Positions 42,671-52,184 of a DNA stretch of 64,000 bases are shown one piece after another. Below the pieces are notes generated by a model. It was not told where the DNA came from. It was given only the letters and a program-made list of their open reading frames with translations, and did not search any database. Source of the stretch: an uncultured Pelagibacteraceae bacterium (GTDB taxonomy: Bacteria > Pseudomonadota > Alphaproteobacteria > Pelagibacterales > Pelagibacteraceae); assembly GCA_902628565.1 (NCBI GenBank), contig CACONR010000001.1:124001-188000 (forward strand). Direction: 5' to 3'. The position numbers were made by a program, and so were the translations under genes. Position 1 is the first letter of the stretch. Each line of letters opens with the position of its first letter.

Positions 42671-44003
42671 TATTCAAAAAATACCCAATAAACATTAGAA
42701 CTGCAATTCCCATAAACCAATTTGTTACTAAAATTGTATAAAAAATATCTTCATAATCTCCTCCTTTAATATTAATCACATACCATAAACTTAAAAAAGG
42801 AAGGGCTGTTAATCTTAGAATGCTTAAATATAGACTATATAATGGTTTCTTAACTGCTTGGAATACTGCTGTAGTTATAAAAAAGACAGGATAAATTGGG
42901 CCAATTAATGCAGCAACCTTTAAGTATATTGCGCCATGCTTAATTGCCTCTGAGTTGTCTGTGAATAATGAGACTAAAAACTCTGCACCAAAAAAAATTA
43001 CTATTCCTGCGCAGATCATAAAAGATGATCCAAAAAAAAGAGCTTTTCTATATAATTCTCTTAATCTATCATAATTTTTTGCTCCAAAATTTTGTCCACC
43101 AATAGATAATACTGCAGTATTTAATCCAATTACTGGAAGCAAAAAGACTTGTTCAATTCTTAAAGCAGCACCATAACCAGCAGTAGCTAAATCTCCAAAT
43201 TGACCAATAAAGTAAAGAATATTAAATAAACCAACACCTATTAACAGCATACTAAACATCACTGGGATTGTCTGATACAAGAGTTCACCTAGAAGATCAA
43301 ATTTTGGAATAAAACACTCAGGTTTTAGATATTGTTTTAATTCACAACAATAAACTTTATATGCCAAATATATAAGACCAATAAATTGTGCAACTACAGT
43401 AGCTATTGCAAGTCCAGCTATACCAAATGCTGGAATAAAACCATAACCGAAAATAAATAATGGATTTAAAAAGATATTCAAAAAGAAACTAAAAATTAAA
43501 ACATTCCTATAACTTTTTGTATCTCCTTGTGCATTTAATGTTCCATTTAAAGAAATTTGTATCAAAACAATTAAGGTTCCATAAAAAATTACATCTAGAT
43601 ATTTTCTAGTTAGTATAATTGCCTCTTGATCTGATCCCATAAGAGAAAGTAAAAAATCTGAAACATTTAAACCAAAAAAAGTAACTAAAATCGATAAGAA
43701 GATTGCAAAAATAATTGATTGAGCAATAAATAATGATGCCTTATTTTTGTTATTAGCACCTAAATTATTTCCAATTAAAGTATTAGTTCCTGCAGTTAGT
43801 CCAACTCCTATAGCAATAATGGTAAAATAAATTGGAAATGATTTTGCAATCGCTGCTATTGCTTCAGCAGATATTCTTCCTGCAAACCATGTATCTACTA
43901 GATTGTAAAAAGTTTGAAATAATGAACCAACACTTGCTGGTATAGTTACTTTTCTTAGTAAAAACCATATTGGATCTTTGGTTAATTTGAACGATTGTGA
44001 CAA
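42633..44003 (-). CDS. MATE-family efflux transporter
   Basis: 456 residues, twelve hydrophobic helices in two MatE repeats (about 15-175 and 240-400). Conserved parts are ITIPASVGSLFQTFYNLVDTWFAGRI at the N-terminus (read as IPASVGSLFQTFYNLVDTW) and the symmetric GVGLTAGTNTLIGNNLGANN. The NorM/VmrA type exchanges sodium or protons for organic cations. The substrate is unknown. It is separated from trhO by 8 bases. Confidence 0.92.
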   Translation of the reverse strand: MSQSFKLTKDPIWFLLRKVTIPASVGSLFQTFYNLVDTWFAGRISAEAIAAIAKSFPIYFTIIAIGVGLTAGTNTLIGNNLGANNKNKASLFIAQSIIFAIFLSILVTFFGLNVSDFLLSLMGSDQEAIILTRKYLDVIFYGTLIVLIQISLNGTLNAQGDTKSYRNVLIFSFFLNIFLNPLFIFGYGFIPAFGIAGLAIATVVAQFIGLIYLAYKVYCCELKQYLKPECFIPKFDLLGELLYQTIPVMFSMLLIGVGLFNILYFIGQFGDLATAGYGAALRIEQVFLLPVIGLNTAVLSIGGQNFGAKNYDRLRELYRKALFFGSSFMICAGIVIFFGAEFLVSLFTDNSEAIKHGAIYLKVAALIGPIYPVFFITTAVFQAVKKPLYSLYLSILRLTALPFLSLWYVINIKGGDYEDIFYTILVTNWFMGIAVLMFIGYFLNNVFKQNKSLFTY

Positions 44004-44011
44004 TTAAATCC

Positions 44012-44920
44012 TTAGTTAAATTCTTTTTGAAAATTATATTTTTTTCCTGCTAGTTTTGCCTTATAAATCTGACTTTGCCTCATTCTAAAACGAGATTTTT
44101 GGTTTTTTGAGAGTTTATCAAAACAATTTGGACAAGTAACACCCTCCTCATATCTTTTAGATTTTTTATCTTTTGTTGAAATTGGTTGTCTACACCCACC
44201 GCAAATTGAATAGGTTCCTTGTACTAATCCATGTTTTAGACTTACTCTATTATCAAATACAAAACACTCACCTTTCCATAAACTGTTTTTTTGTTTAATT
44301 TTTTTTAAGTAATTTAAAATTCCACCCTTTAATTGATAAATATTTTTAAAACCTTTTTTTTCTAAAAATACAGATGCTTTTTCACACCTAATTCCACCAG
44401 TGCAAAACATTGCTATTGGCTGATCTTTTTTTAACTTTTTTAAGTATTTTGGGAAATCTCTAAAGTTGTCTATATTTGGATTTACCGATTTTTTAAAAGA
44501 ACCAACTTTATGCTCAAAAGGTTTTCTTACATCTAATAAAAAAGTTTTCTTATTTTTTATTAATTCATTCCATTTCGTTGGTTCAATATGATTATTCTTT
44601 TTTTTAATTATATTTGAGATTTTAAGATCCATTGGAACGACTTCTTTTTTAATTTTCACTTTAGATTTGTGGAAAGGTTTAAATTTACTTTTTGAATTAT
44701 TAAAACTATCAAATTCTTTAATATTAAAAATTTTTTTTAATTTAATAATTGTAGCCTTGATATCTTTATTTTTCCCAGATATAGATCCATTTAAACCCTC
44801 TTTTGATACAATAATTGATCCATATATTTTTTTATTAACTAAAAAATTATTCAATATTTTTTGATTCTTTTTCAAATTATTCATTTTTTGAAATTTATAA
44901 AATCCAAATACAGCGAACAT
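44012..44920 (-). CDS. trhO: tRNA uridine(34) hydroxylase, rhodanese family (TrhO/UPF0176)
   Basis: 302 residues. An N-terminal acylphosphatase-like domain (GSIIVSKEGLNGSISGKN) is followed by a rhodanese domain, with LLDVRKPFEHKVGSFKKSVN and the catalytic cysteine loop MFCTGGIRCEKASVFLEKKG. The C-terminal zinc-ribbon-like part has SICGGCRQPIS and GVTCPNCFDKLS. This is the YceA/TrhO family that makes 5-hydroxyuridine at the tRNA wobble position with oxygen. It shares one base with the methyltransferase upstream. Confidence 0.92.
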   Translation of the reverse strand: MFAVFGFYKFQKMNNLKKNQKILNNFLVNKKIYGSIIVSKEGLNGSISGKNKDIKATIIKLKKIFNIKEFDSFNNSKSKFKPFHKSKVKIKKEVVPMDLKISNIIKKKNNHIEPTKWNELIKNKKTFLLDVRKPFEHKVGSFKKSVNPNIDNFRDFPKYLKKLKKDQPIAMFCTGGIRCEKASVFLEKKGFKNIYQLKGGILNYLKKIKQKNSLWKGECFVFDNRVSLKHGLVQGTYSICGGCRQPISTKDKKSKRYEEGVTCPNCFDKLSKNQKSRFRMRQSQIYKAKLAGKKYNFQKEFN

Positions 44921-45570
44921 TAAATCTTCCTACAGACAGTCATTCCATCTCCAAAGGGTACCATGACCTTTTCAATTCTTTTGTCCTTTGAAATAAAATG
45001 ATTTAAATCTCTAATACTTTTCGTATATTTGTCATTTATATCTTTGTTAACAACTTCTCCATGCCATAAAACATTATCGATTATTACTAAACCCTCTTTA
45101 TTCAATAGATCTAGTGAAATTTCATAATATTTTCGGTAATTCATTTTATCAGCATCAATAAAAACTAAATCAAATTTTTCATTTCTAATACTCATCAAGC
45201 TTTCTAAAGCTGGTTTAATTATTGTTTTAATTTTGTGATTTTGATTAGCTTTTTTAAAAAAATTTTGAGCAATTTTATTTGTTTCTTCATTTTTATCTAA
45301 AGCAATTATACTACCTTCATCTGGTAATGCTAAAGCCATAGACAACGTACTTAAACCTGTAAAAGTTCCTATCTCTAAGACTTTTGTAATTTTGGAGATC
45401 TTAATAATCAAATGTAAAAATTGACATTGGGAAATAGATATCTGCATTCTTTTAATATCACCAAGTGATAAGTTATAGTCTATTATTTCTTTTTGAATTG
45501 GATGTAATTTCAAACCATTCTTAAGGATGTAATCTTGTAAATGTTTTGTGATATTAAGGTCTGAACCCAT
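44920..45570 (-). CDS. SAM-dependent O-methyltransferase (family 3)
   Basis: 216 residues. MQISISQCQFLHLIIK precedes the SAM site KVLEIGTFTGLSTLSMALAL and IIALDKNEETNKIAQNFFKK; FDLVFIDADKMNYRKYYE and VIIDNVLWHGEVV hold the metal-site aspartates and asparagine of the catechol/caffeoyl-CoA methyltransferase type. The substrate in bacteria is usually a catechol-like phenol or unknown. It starts 4 bases after the gatB stop. Confidence 0.9.
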   Translation of the reverse strand: MGSDLNITKHLQDYILKNGLKLHPIQKEIIDYNLSLGDIKRMQISISQCQFLHLIIKISKITKVLEIGTFTGLSTLSMALALPDEGSIIALDKNEETNKIAQNFFKKANQNHKIKTIIKPALESLMSIRNEKFDLVFIDADKMNYRKYYEISLDLLNKEGLVIIDNVLWHGEVVNKDINDKYTKSIRDLNHFISKDKRIEKVMVPFGDGMTVCRKI

Positions 45571-45574
45571 AACC

Positions 45575-47050
45575 TTATAATTTTTTCTTCAGGATCTCAT
45601 TGATTAATTGAGGATTAGCTTTTCCACCAGATGCTTTCATTGCTTGACCAACAAAAAAACCAAATAATTTTTCTTTACCTTGTTTATATTCAATAGCTTT
45701 TTCTCTGTTATCATTAATTATTTTATCAATTAAAGCCTCTAATGCTTTTGGATCACTTTGTTGCTTTAATCCTTTTTCCTCAACAATCTTTTGTGGGTCT
45801 TTATCTCCATCAATCATTAATTCAAAAACAGTTTTAGCTATTTTTCCTGAAATGGTTCCATTCTTAATTAGATTTATCAATATGGCGAAGTTCTTAGCAC
45901 TCACCGGACTTTGAGAAATTTCTAAACCTTTACTATTTAAAACAGCAAATAGTTCTCCTGTAATCCAATTGACTGCTAACTTAATATCTTTGTTCTTGCC
46001 CATTTTAGCTACAACTTCTTCAAAGTATTTTGCGGTATCAATATCAGACACTAAAATATTGGCTTCATAAGGAGACAATTTAAACTCTTCAATAAATCTT
46101 TTCTTTTTATCATCTGGAAGTTCTGGAATATCATTTTTAAGTTCTTCAATAAATTTTTCCGATACCTCCAAAGGTAATAAATCAGGGTCAGGAAAATATC
46201 TGTAATCATGAGCATCTTCTTTTGATCTCATTGATCTTGTCTCATTTTTCTTCGTATCAAAAAGTCTTGTTTCTTGATCAATAGTTTTGCCCTCTTCTAT
46301 TAAATCAACTTGCCGATTAGCCTCATATTCTATTGCCATTTGCATAAACTTTATTGAATTAACATTTTTAATTTCACATCGAGTGCCAAATTCTTTTGAC
46401 CCTTTAGGTCTTACAGAAACATTCACATCCGCTCTTAAAGAGCCTTCTTGCATATTTCCGTCACAAGTTCCTAGGTACCTCATTATAGATCGTAATTTTT
46501 TAATGTAAGCATTAACTTCATCTGGGGATCTTAGATCAGGCTTGGTCACTATTTCCATTAATGCAACCCCTGATCTGTTTAAATCTACAAAAGTATTTTG
46601 TGGGTCAAGATCATGAATACTTTTTCCAGCATCCTGTTCTAGATGTAATCTTTCTATACCTACTTCTTTTTGACCATTAGGCATATCCAAAATAACTTTG
46701 CCCTCACCTACTATTGGATCTTTAAATTGTGATATTTGATATCCTTGAGGTAAATCAGCATAAAAATAATTTTTTCTATCAAATACAGAGCGTTTATTAA
46801 TTTTTGCATTAAGACCAATACCAGTTTTAATAGCTTGTTTAATGCAAAATTCATTTATTACAGGTAGCATTCCTGGAAATGCAGCGTCAACTAAACTTAC
46901 TTGTGTATTTGGTTCGGCGCCGAATTTAGTTGATGAAGAAGAAAATAGTTTTGACTCAGATAATACTTGAGCATGTACTTCTAATCCGATTACAACTTCA
47001 TATTGATTATCTTTCCGATTAATCAAATATTCTGTGTTTTTCTTGTTCAC
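45575..47050 (-). CDS. gatB: Asp-tRNA(Asn)/Glu-tRNA(Gln) amidotransferase subunit B
   Basis: 491 residues. [20 protein letters not shown] is the conserved start, with [48 protein letters not shown] and [18 protein letters not shown] in order. The C-terminal YqeY-like helical domain ends in the [13 protein letters not shown] tail. GatB phosphorylates the misacylated tRNA. It overlaps gatA by 4 bases. Confidence 0.97.
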   Translation of the reverse strand: MNKKNTEYLINRKDNQYEVVIGLEVHAQVLSESKLFSSSSTKFGAEPNTQVSLVDAAFPGMLPVINEFCIKQAIKTGIGLNAKINKRSVFDRKNYFYADLPQGYQISQFKDPIVGEGKVILDMPNGQKEVGIERLHLEQDAGKSIHDLDPQNTFVDLNRSGVALMEIVTKPDLRSPDEVNAYIKKLRSIMRYLGTCDGNMQEGSLRADVNVSVRPKGSKEFGTRCEIKNVNSIKFMQMAIEYEANRQVDLIEEGKTIDQETRLFDTKKNETRSMRSKEDAHDYRYFPDPDLLPLEVSEKFIEELKNDIPELPDDKKKRFIEEFKLSPYEANILVSDIDTAKYFEEVVAKMGKNKDIKLAVNWITGELFAVLNSKGLEISQSPVSAKNFAILINLIKNGTISGKIAKTVFELMIDGDKDPQKIVEEKGLKQQSDPKALEALIDKIINDNREKAIEYKQGKEKLFGFFVGQAMKASGGKANPQLINEILKKKL

Positions 47051-48504
47051 TTAATCCACCAATCAGTAATTTTGTTTTTAAAATTTATTTTCTCCTCCAT
47101 AGCAAAAGCAATGTTTAATATATTTTGTTCATCAAAGGCTTTACCGATTATTTGTAAACCCAGAGGATAACCTTTAGTATCGTGTCCTGCAGGAATTGAT
47201 ATACCGGGTAGGCCTGCCAAATTAACTGGTACTGTAAATATGTCATTTAAATACATCGAAACTGGATCATTTGTTTTTTCACCTATTTTAAAAGCTGAGC
47301 TAGGAGTTGATGGAGTTAAAATTGCATCAACTTTTTTATATGCCTTATCAAAATCATTTTTGATTAGTTTTCTCACTTTTTGAGCTTTAAGATAGTATGC
47401 ATCATAATAACCAGATGATAATACATAGGTTCCAATCATAATTCTTCTTTGAACTTCTGCACCAAAGCCTTCAGATCTAGTTTTTTCATACATATCAATT
47501 AAATTTTCACCTTTGGCTCTGTATCCATACTTTACACCATCATATCTTGCTAAATTAGAAGATGCCTCCGCTGGAGCAACAATATAATACGTTGGTAGAG
47601 CATAACTTGTATGTGGAAGAGATATGTCGATTGGTTCAGCACCACAATCTTTTACATATTGAATACCTTTTTGCCAAAGATCTTCAATTTCTTTAGGCAT
47701 ACCATCAACTCTGTATTCTTTTGGAATTCCAATTTTTTTTCCTTTTATATTTTTTGTAAGTTCTTTGCTATAATGATTTCTTTTGAAATTGATTGAAGTA
47801 GAATCTTTTGGATCATATGTGCTTATTACTTCTTGCAACAAAGCACAATCTTTAACGTTTTGGGCCATCGGTCCTGCTTGATCTAATGAGGAAGCAAAGG
47901 CAACTATCCCATATCTTGAGCAACTTCCGTATGTTGGTTTTAAACCTACAATTCCAGTAAATGAAGCTGGTTGTCTAATCGATCCTCCAGTATCAGTGCC
48001 AATTGTGATTGGAGTTAATTGTCCAGCAACCGCTGATGCTGAACCACCCGATGAACCACCGGGAACTAAATTCTTATCAATAGGATTTTGTACGTTTCCA
48101 AAATGACTTGTCTCATTAGATGAACCCATTGCAAACTCATCACAATTTAATTTACCCAAAAGTATTGCACCTTCATTCCAAATATTTTCAGTAACTGTAG
48201 ACTCATAAGTTGGTACAAAATTATTCAAAATTTTACTACCAGCAGTTGTTTTAACATTTTTTGTGCAGAACAAGTCTTTAACTGCCATGGGTATACCAGG
48301 TAATTTTAAATCTAAATTTGGGTTCTGATCAAACTTTTTTGCTTTATCTAAAGCCGATGTAAAATCATCTGTGATATAAGCATTTAATTCACTAGACTTT
48401 TCAGACCTCTGAATAAATGCTTTGGTCACATCTGTTGAAGAAAGTTTCTTATTTTTAATATTCTCTACTAATTCTGTTAAAGATTGTTTTGTAATGTCTG
48501 ACAT
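47047..48504 (-). CDS. gatA: Asp-tRNA(Asn)/Glu-tRNA(Gln) amidotransferase subunit A
   Basis: 485 residues of the amidase family. The Ser-cisSer-Lys triad is seen in AVKDLFC (Lys), [18 protein letters not shown] (Ser) and [16 protein letters not shown] (cis-Ser and nucleophile). GatA releases ammonia from glutamine for transfer to tRNA-bound Asp or Glu. Genes run gatC-gatA-gatB with 1- and 4-base overlaps, so the complex is made from one message. Confidence 0.97.
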   Translation of the reverse strand: MSDITKQSLTELVENIKNKKLSSTDVTKAFIQRSEKSSELNAYITDDFTSALDKAKKFDQNPNLDLKLPGIPMAVKDLFCTKNVKTTAGSKILNNFVPTYESTVTENIWNEGAILLGKLNCDEFAMGSSNETSHFGNVQNPIDKNLVPGGSSGGSASAVAGQLTPITIGTDTGGSIRQPASFTGIVGLKPTYGSCSRYGIVAFASSLDQAGPMAQNVKDCALLQEVISTYDPKDSTSINFKRNHYSKELTKNIKGKKIGIPKEYRVDGMPKEIEDLWQKGIQYVKDCGAEPIDISLPHTSYALPTYYIVAPAEASSNLARYDGVKYGYRAKGENLIDMYEKTRSEGFGAEVQRRIMIGTYVLSSGYYDAYYLKAQKVRKLIKNDFDKAYKKVDAILTPSTPSSAFKIGEKTNDPVSMYLNDIFTVPVNLAGLPGISIPAGHDTKGYPLGLQIIGKAFDEQNILNIAFAMEEKINFKNKITDWWIK

Positions 48505-48791
48505 TATTCGATTACCTTTGGTACAACAAAATAATCCTCATTATCTTCAGGAGAATTTTTAATTATTTGTTCTCTAATATTTTTACTTTTGATCACATCA
48601 GATCTAAATTTTAAAGTTGTTTCGGCTATTGATGTTAATGGCTTTACATCATCTGTTTTTAATTCATTAAGCTTTTCAATAAATTCAAAAATTGAATTCA
48701 AATCATCAGCTAATTTTTCTGCCCTTTTTTCATCGACAGAAATTCTTGATAATTTAGATATGTGTTTTATTGTTTTAAGATCTATACTCAT
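48504..48791 (-). CDS. gatC: Asp-tRNA(Asn)/Glu-tRNA(Gln) amidotransferase subunit C
   Basis: 95 residues, all helical then extended. IDLKTIKHISKLSRISVDE, LNSIFEFIEKLNELKTDDV, PLTSIAETTLKFRSDVI and the last NSPEDNEDYFVVPKVIE follow the GatC pattern exactly. It clasps GatA and GatB together. It is first in the gat operon; ruvX is divergent, 50 bases away. Confidence 0.96.
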   Translation of the reverse strand: MSIDLKTIKHISKLSRISVDEKRAEKLADDLNSIFEFIEKLNELKTDDVKPLTSIAETTLKFRSDVIKSKNIREQIIKNSPEDNEDYFVVPKVIE

Positions 48792-48841
48792 ATGCTATTT
48801 AGGTATGACGCAAACTATCATTTAAGTTAAAAATATACAAT

Positions 48842-49297
48842 ATGATCACGTTAGAGGAATTTAAAAAAAATCACTTAGATAAGTGCAGATTGATAGGTTT
48901 AGACCTTGGTTCAAAACGAATAGGAGTTTCAATTTGTGACGAAAAACAATTAATTGCCACACCATTTATAACTATAGAAAAAAAATCCTCTCAAAACCTT
49001 ATAGATCAACTTAAATCAATAATCATCAAAAACAACATAAAGGGAATCATAATAGGAAACCCCTTAAATATGGATGGCTCTTCTGGCAAATCTTCTCAAT
49101 CAGTAAAAGATGTTTCTACGTATATTGAAAAGAACATTGATATTCCAGTTTGTTTATGGGATGAGAGACTATCAACTGTTGGTGCATTTAATCTTTCCAG
49201 TCAATTAGATGTTAATGTGAGCAAAAGAGAAAAAAAAATTGATGAAAATGCTGCTGCTTTTATATTGCAAGGGGCAATAGATTTTTTGAACAATTAA
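48842..49297 (+). CDS. ruvX: RuvX/YqgF family putative pre-16S rRNA nuclease
   Basis: 151 residues of RNase-H-like fold. LIGLDLGSKRIGVSICDEKQ carries the first acidic residue, GNPLNMDGSSGKSSQSVKD the glycine-rich loop, and DERLSTVGAF plus DENAAAFILQG the other acidic residues. YqgF trims the 5' end of 16S rRNA in E. coli; a Holliday-junction role was also proposed. pyrB follows on the same strand. Confidence 0.93.
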   Translation: MITLEEFKKNHLDKCRLIGLDLGSKRIGVSICDEKQLIATPFITIEKKSSQNLIDQLKSIIIKNNIKGIIIGNPLNMDGSSGKSSQSVKDVSTYIEKNIDIPVCLWDERLSTVGAFNLSSQLDVNVSKREKKIDENAAAFILQGAIDFLNN

Positions 49298-49339
49298 TAC
49301 TTGCTATTATACAACTTTATAGCTATAGAGTTGGTTTTA

Positions 49340-50281
49340 ATGGCAATTAAAACAAATAAAGCTATTAAAATTTCTCAAAAACATCTGTTAGGTATCCAAG
49401 ATTTGTCTATAAATGATGTTAGTCTAATACTTGATGAAGCTCACAGTTTTATAAAAGTAAACCAAAGTAAAAATAAAAAAATTGATGCGCTAAGAGGAAA
49501 AACACAGATTAATTTATTTTTTGAGCCCTCAACTAGAACGCAAAGTTCATTTGAATTAGCAGGAAAAAGACTTGGAGCTGACGTGATGTCAATGAATATA
49601 AGTAATTCTGCAATTAAAAAAGGTGAAACTCTTATTGATACAGCAATGACACTAAATGCTATGCATCCTGACATCATTGTAATAAGACACCAAGACTCTG
49701 GCGCATGTAATCTACTTTCTCAAAAAGTTAATTGTGCGGTTTTAAATGCCGGAGATGGAAGAAGAGAGCACCCTACTCAAGCTTTATTGGATGCTCTGAC
49801 AATTATAAATCGAAAAAAAAAAATTGAAGGTTTAAGAATTGCCATCTGTGGAGATATCCTGCATTCAAGAGTTGCAAGATCTAATATTTATTTACTGAAC
49901 ATGTTAGGGGCAGAAGTAAATATAATTGCTCCCACAAATTTGATGCCAAAGGAGATAGAAAAATTTGGTGTTAATACATTTACCGATATGAAAAAAGGAT
50001 TAAAAGATTGTGATATTGTAATGATGTTAAGATTACAAAATGAAAGAATGACAAGTTCTTATCTCTCATCTAACAGAGAATATTATGAATATTATGGCCT
50101 TACACCAGATAAATTAGAACATGCAAAAGCTGATGCATTAATCATGCACCCAGGTCCAATGAATAGAGGTATTGAGATAGATACTAATTTAGCTGACGAT
50201 ATCAATAAAAGCGTAATTAAAGAACAAGTAGAACTAGGAGTTGCGGTAAGAATGGCCTGTTTAAAAATTTTTTGTAGTTAA
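49340..50281 (+). CDS. pyrB: aspartate carbamoyltransferase catalytic subunit
   Basis: 313 residues from the ATG at 49340; an upstream TTG at 49301 would add 13 residues ([12 protein letters not shown]) that look unlike the family, so I reject it. [20 protein letters not shown] holds the carbamoyl-phosphate loop, [18 protein letters not shown] and [12 protein letters not shown] the aspartate-side residues. It makes carbamoyl-aspartate for pyrimidines. It abuts pyrC-like gene (stop 50281, next start 50282), the usual pyrB-pyrC' arrangement. Confidence 0.96.
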   Translation: MAIKTNKAIKISQKHLLGIQDLSINDVSLILDEAHSFIKVNQSKNKKIDALRGKTQINLFFEPSTRTQSSFELAGKRLGADVMSMNISNSAIKKGETLIDTAMTLNAMHPDIIVIRHQDSGACNLLSQKVNCAVLNAGDGRREHPTQALLDALTIINRKKKIEGLRIAICGDILHSRVARSNIYLLNMLGAEVNIIAPTNLMPKEIEKFGVNTFTDMKKGLKDCDIVMMLRLQNERMTSSYLSSNREYYEYYGLTPDKLEHAKADALIMHPGPMNRGIEIDTNLADDINKSVIKEQVELGVAVRMACLKIFCS

Positions 50282-51568
50282 ATGAAAAAACAATATTTTA
50301 TAAACGCTAATATAATTGACCCACACAATTCAATTAACGAAACAGGTGGTCTTATAATCTCTGAAGAAGGAAAGATAGAAGCAGTAGGAAAAAAAGTGAA
50401 TACAAATAATCTTCCTTCAAGAGAAAAACCAGTTGATTTAAATGGAAAATATATATTTCCAGGTTTAGTTGACATGAGAGTATTCGTAGGTGAACCAGGC
50501 TATGAATATAAAGAAAATTTTAGAACCTTAAGTAATGCTGCTTTAGCTGGTGGTGTAACTTCAGTAGTAACAATGCCAAATACTGATCCGATAATAGACA
50601 ACGTATCTATAGTCGATTTTTTAAAAAGAAGAGGAAGAGATAAATCTCGAATAAACATTTTTCCGTGTGCATCACTTACAAAAAATATTGAGGGAAACAA
50701 TATGACAGAATTTGGTCTTCTCCAAAGTAAAGGTATAATAGCATTTACTGATGGCATTAAAACTATTCAAAATCCCAGATTAATGTCTCGGATAATGAAT
50801 TCTGCAAAAGATATTGGCTGTTTAATAATGCAACATGCGGAAGATTATGAACTTGCAAAAAATGGGATGATAAATTCAGGCATTATCGCATCTAAATTAG
50901 GATTATCAGGTATTCCTGAGATCGCAGAAAGAATTTTGATTGAAAGAGATCTTACTTTACTTGAAAAAGTAAAATGTAGATATCATATTTCTCAATTATC
51001 ATCACAAAAATCTATTGAAGTAATCAAACATAGGAAAGAAATTGTTAAATTCACATCCGGTGTTTCGATAAATAATCTCTCTTTAAATGAAAATGATATA
51101 GGTGATTTTAGAACTTTTTTAAAACTATCTCCACCTTTGAGGCGTGAGGAAGATAGAATTGCTCTAGTGGAAGGATTAAAGGATGGATTAATAGATGTGA
51201 TTGTTTCAGATCACAAACCTGAAGATGAAGAGTCAAAGAGATTAACATTTTCTCAAGCTGCAACAGGCGCATCAGGTATAGAAACTCTATTATCTCTAAG
51301 TTTAGAATTATATCATAATGGATCTTTAAAATTAGAAACATTAATTAAAGCGCTTACTTCAAATCCTGCAAAAATTCTCAAAATAGATAAAGGTAACCTC
51401 TCCATTGGTAATGATGCAGATTTTTGTATTGTAGATATAAGTAAACCATGGATTGTAAAAAAAGAAAAATTGGTTTCAAAATCAAAAAATACCTCAATTG
51501 AAGACAAAAAACTCCAAGGTAAGGTCACGAATACATTTGTAAAAGGAAAAGAATTATTTAAGCTTTAG
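50282..51568 (+). CDS. pyrC: dihydroorotase-like protein without the metal His-x-His motif
   Basis: 428 residues, whole length of the amidohydrolase fold (FPGLVDMRVFVGEPGYEYKE at about 58). The H-x-H pair that binds zinc in working dihydroorotases is replaced by MRVF, and the later DHAPH-type motif reads SDHKPEDE. This is the non-catalytic homologue (PyrC', PyrX) that often accompanies PyrB and stabilises it. A working dihydroorotase should be elsewhere. Other features (GVTSVVTMPNTDP, QAATGASGIETLLSL) are typical. Confidence 0.93.
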   Translation: MKKQYFINANIIDPHNSINETGGLIISEEGKIEAVGKKVNTNNLPSREKPVDLNGKYIFPGLVDMRVFVGEPGYEYKENFRTLSNAALAGGVTSVVTMPNTDPIIDNVSIVDFLKRRGRDKSRINIFPCASLTKNIEGNNMTEFGLLQSKGIIAFTDGIKTIQNPRLMSRIMNSAKDIGCLIMQHAEDYELAKNGMINSGIIASKLGLSGIPEIAERILIERDLTLLEKVKCRYHISQLSSQKSIEVIKHRKEIVKFTSGVSINNLSLNENDIGDFRTFLKLSPPLRREEDRIALVEGLKDGLIDVIVSDHKPEDEESKRLTFSQAATGASGIETLLSLSLELYHNGSLKLETLIKALTSNPAKILKIDKGNLSIGNDADFCIVDISKPWIVKKEKLVSKSKNTSIEDKKLQGKVTNTFVKGKELFKL

Positions 51569-51569
51569 T

Positions 51570-52148
51570 ATGGATATTTTTTTGATAGGTATCATTTCCT
51601 ACCTCATGGGCTCGATACCTTTTGGATATATACTTACAAAGATATTTTTAAAAAAAGATATAAGAGAAATCGGATCCGGTAATATTGGAGCTACCAATGT
51701 TTTGAGAACCGGAAATAAAAGTATTGGTTATTTCACTTTAGTATTAGATATTTTAAAAGCAATTATTCCAGTTATTTATGTAAAAATTTTCTACCAAGAT
51801 TTTTTATATATTGCATCTTTATGTGCCTTTTTAGGTCATGTATTTCCAATTTGGCTTAAGTTTAAAGGTGGCAAGGGTGTTGCTACCTATGTCGGTATTT
51901 TATTTGCTATAAATTTATATTTTGGAATTATATTTTCTATTTGTTGGTTTGTAACTTTTTTTATTTCTAAATTTTCATCTCTATCATCTTTAGTGGCTTC
52001 GATATCTATACCAATCTATCTATTAATTTCTATTCAGTTTAATCAGGCAATTTTTTTTACGATCATGTTTATCTTGATTTTTTTTACTCACAGAGGAAAT
52101 ATTAAAAGATTGATAAATAAAGAAGAAACTAAGACAAAAATTTATTAA
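51570..52148 (+). CDS. plsY: glycerol-3-phosphate acyltransferase PlsY
   Basis: 192 residues, five membrane helices. MGSIPFGYILTKIFLKKDIR, GSGNIGATNVLRTGNKSIG and LKFKGGKGVATYVGILFA are the three PlsY motifs facing the cytoplasm. It uses the acyl-phosphate made by PlsX (13-14 kb). It follows the pyrC-like gene after one base and precedes topA by 36 bases. dprA, often here, is absent. Confidence 0.97.
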   Translation: MDIFLIGIISYLMGSIPFGYILTKIFLKKDIREIGSGNIGATNVLRTGNKSIGYFTLVLDILKAIIPVIYVKIFYQDFLYIASLCAFLGHVFPIWLKFKGGKGVATYVGILFAINLYFGIIFSICWFVTFFISKFSSLSSLVASISIPIYLLISIQFNQAIFFTIMFILIFFTHRGNIKRLINKEETKTKIY

Positions 52149-52184
52149 ATTGACTATCTAAAGCTTTTGGGTAGTTTGTAGTTT

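Noticed and set aside
49301-49339. TTG start giving pyrB 13 more residues
   Set aside because: The added residues are hydrophobic and unlike PyrB N-termini; the ATG at 49340 fits the family.
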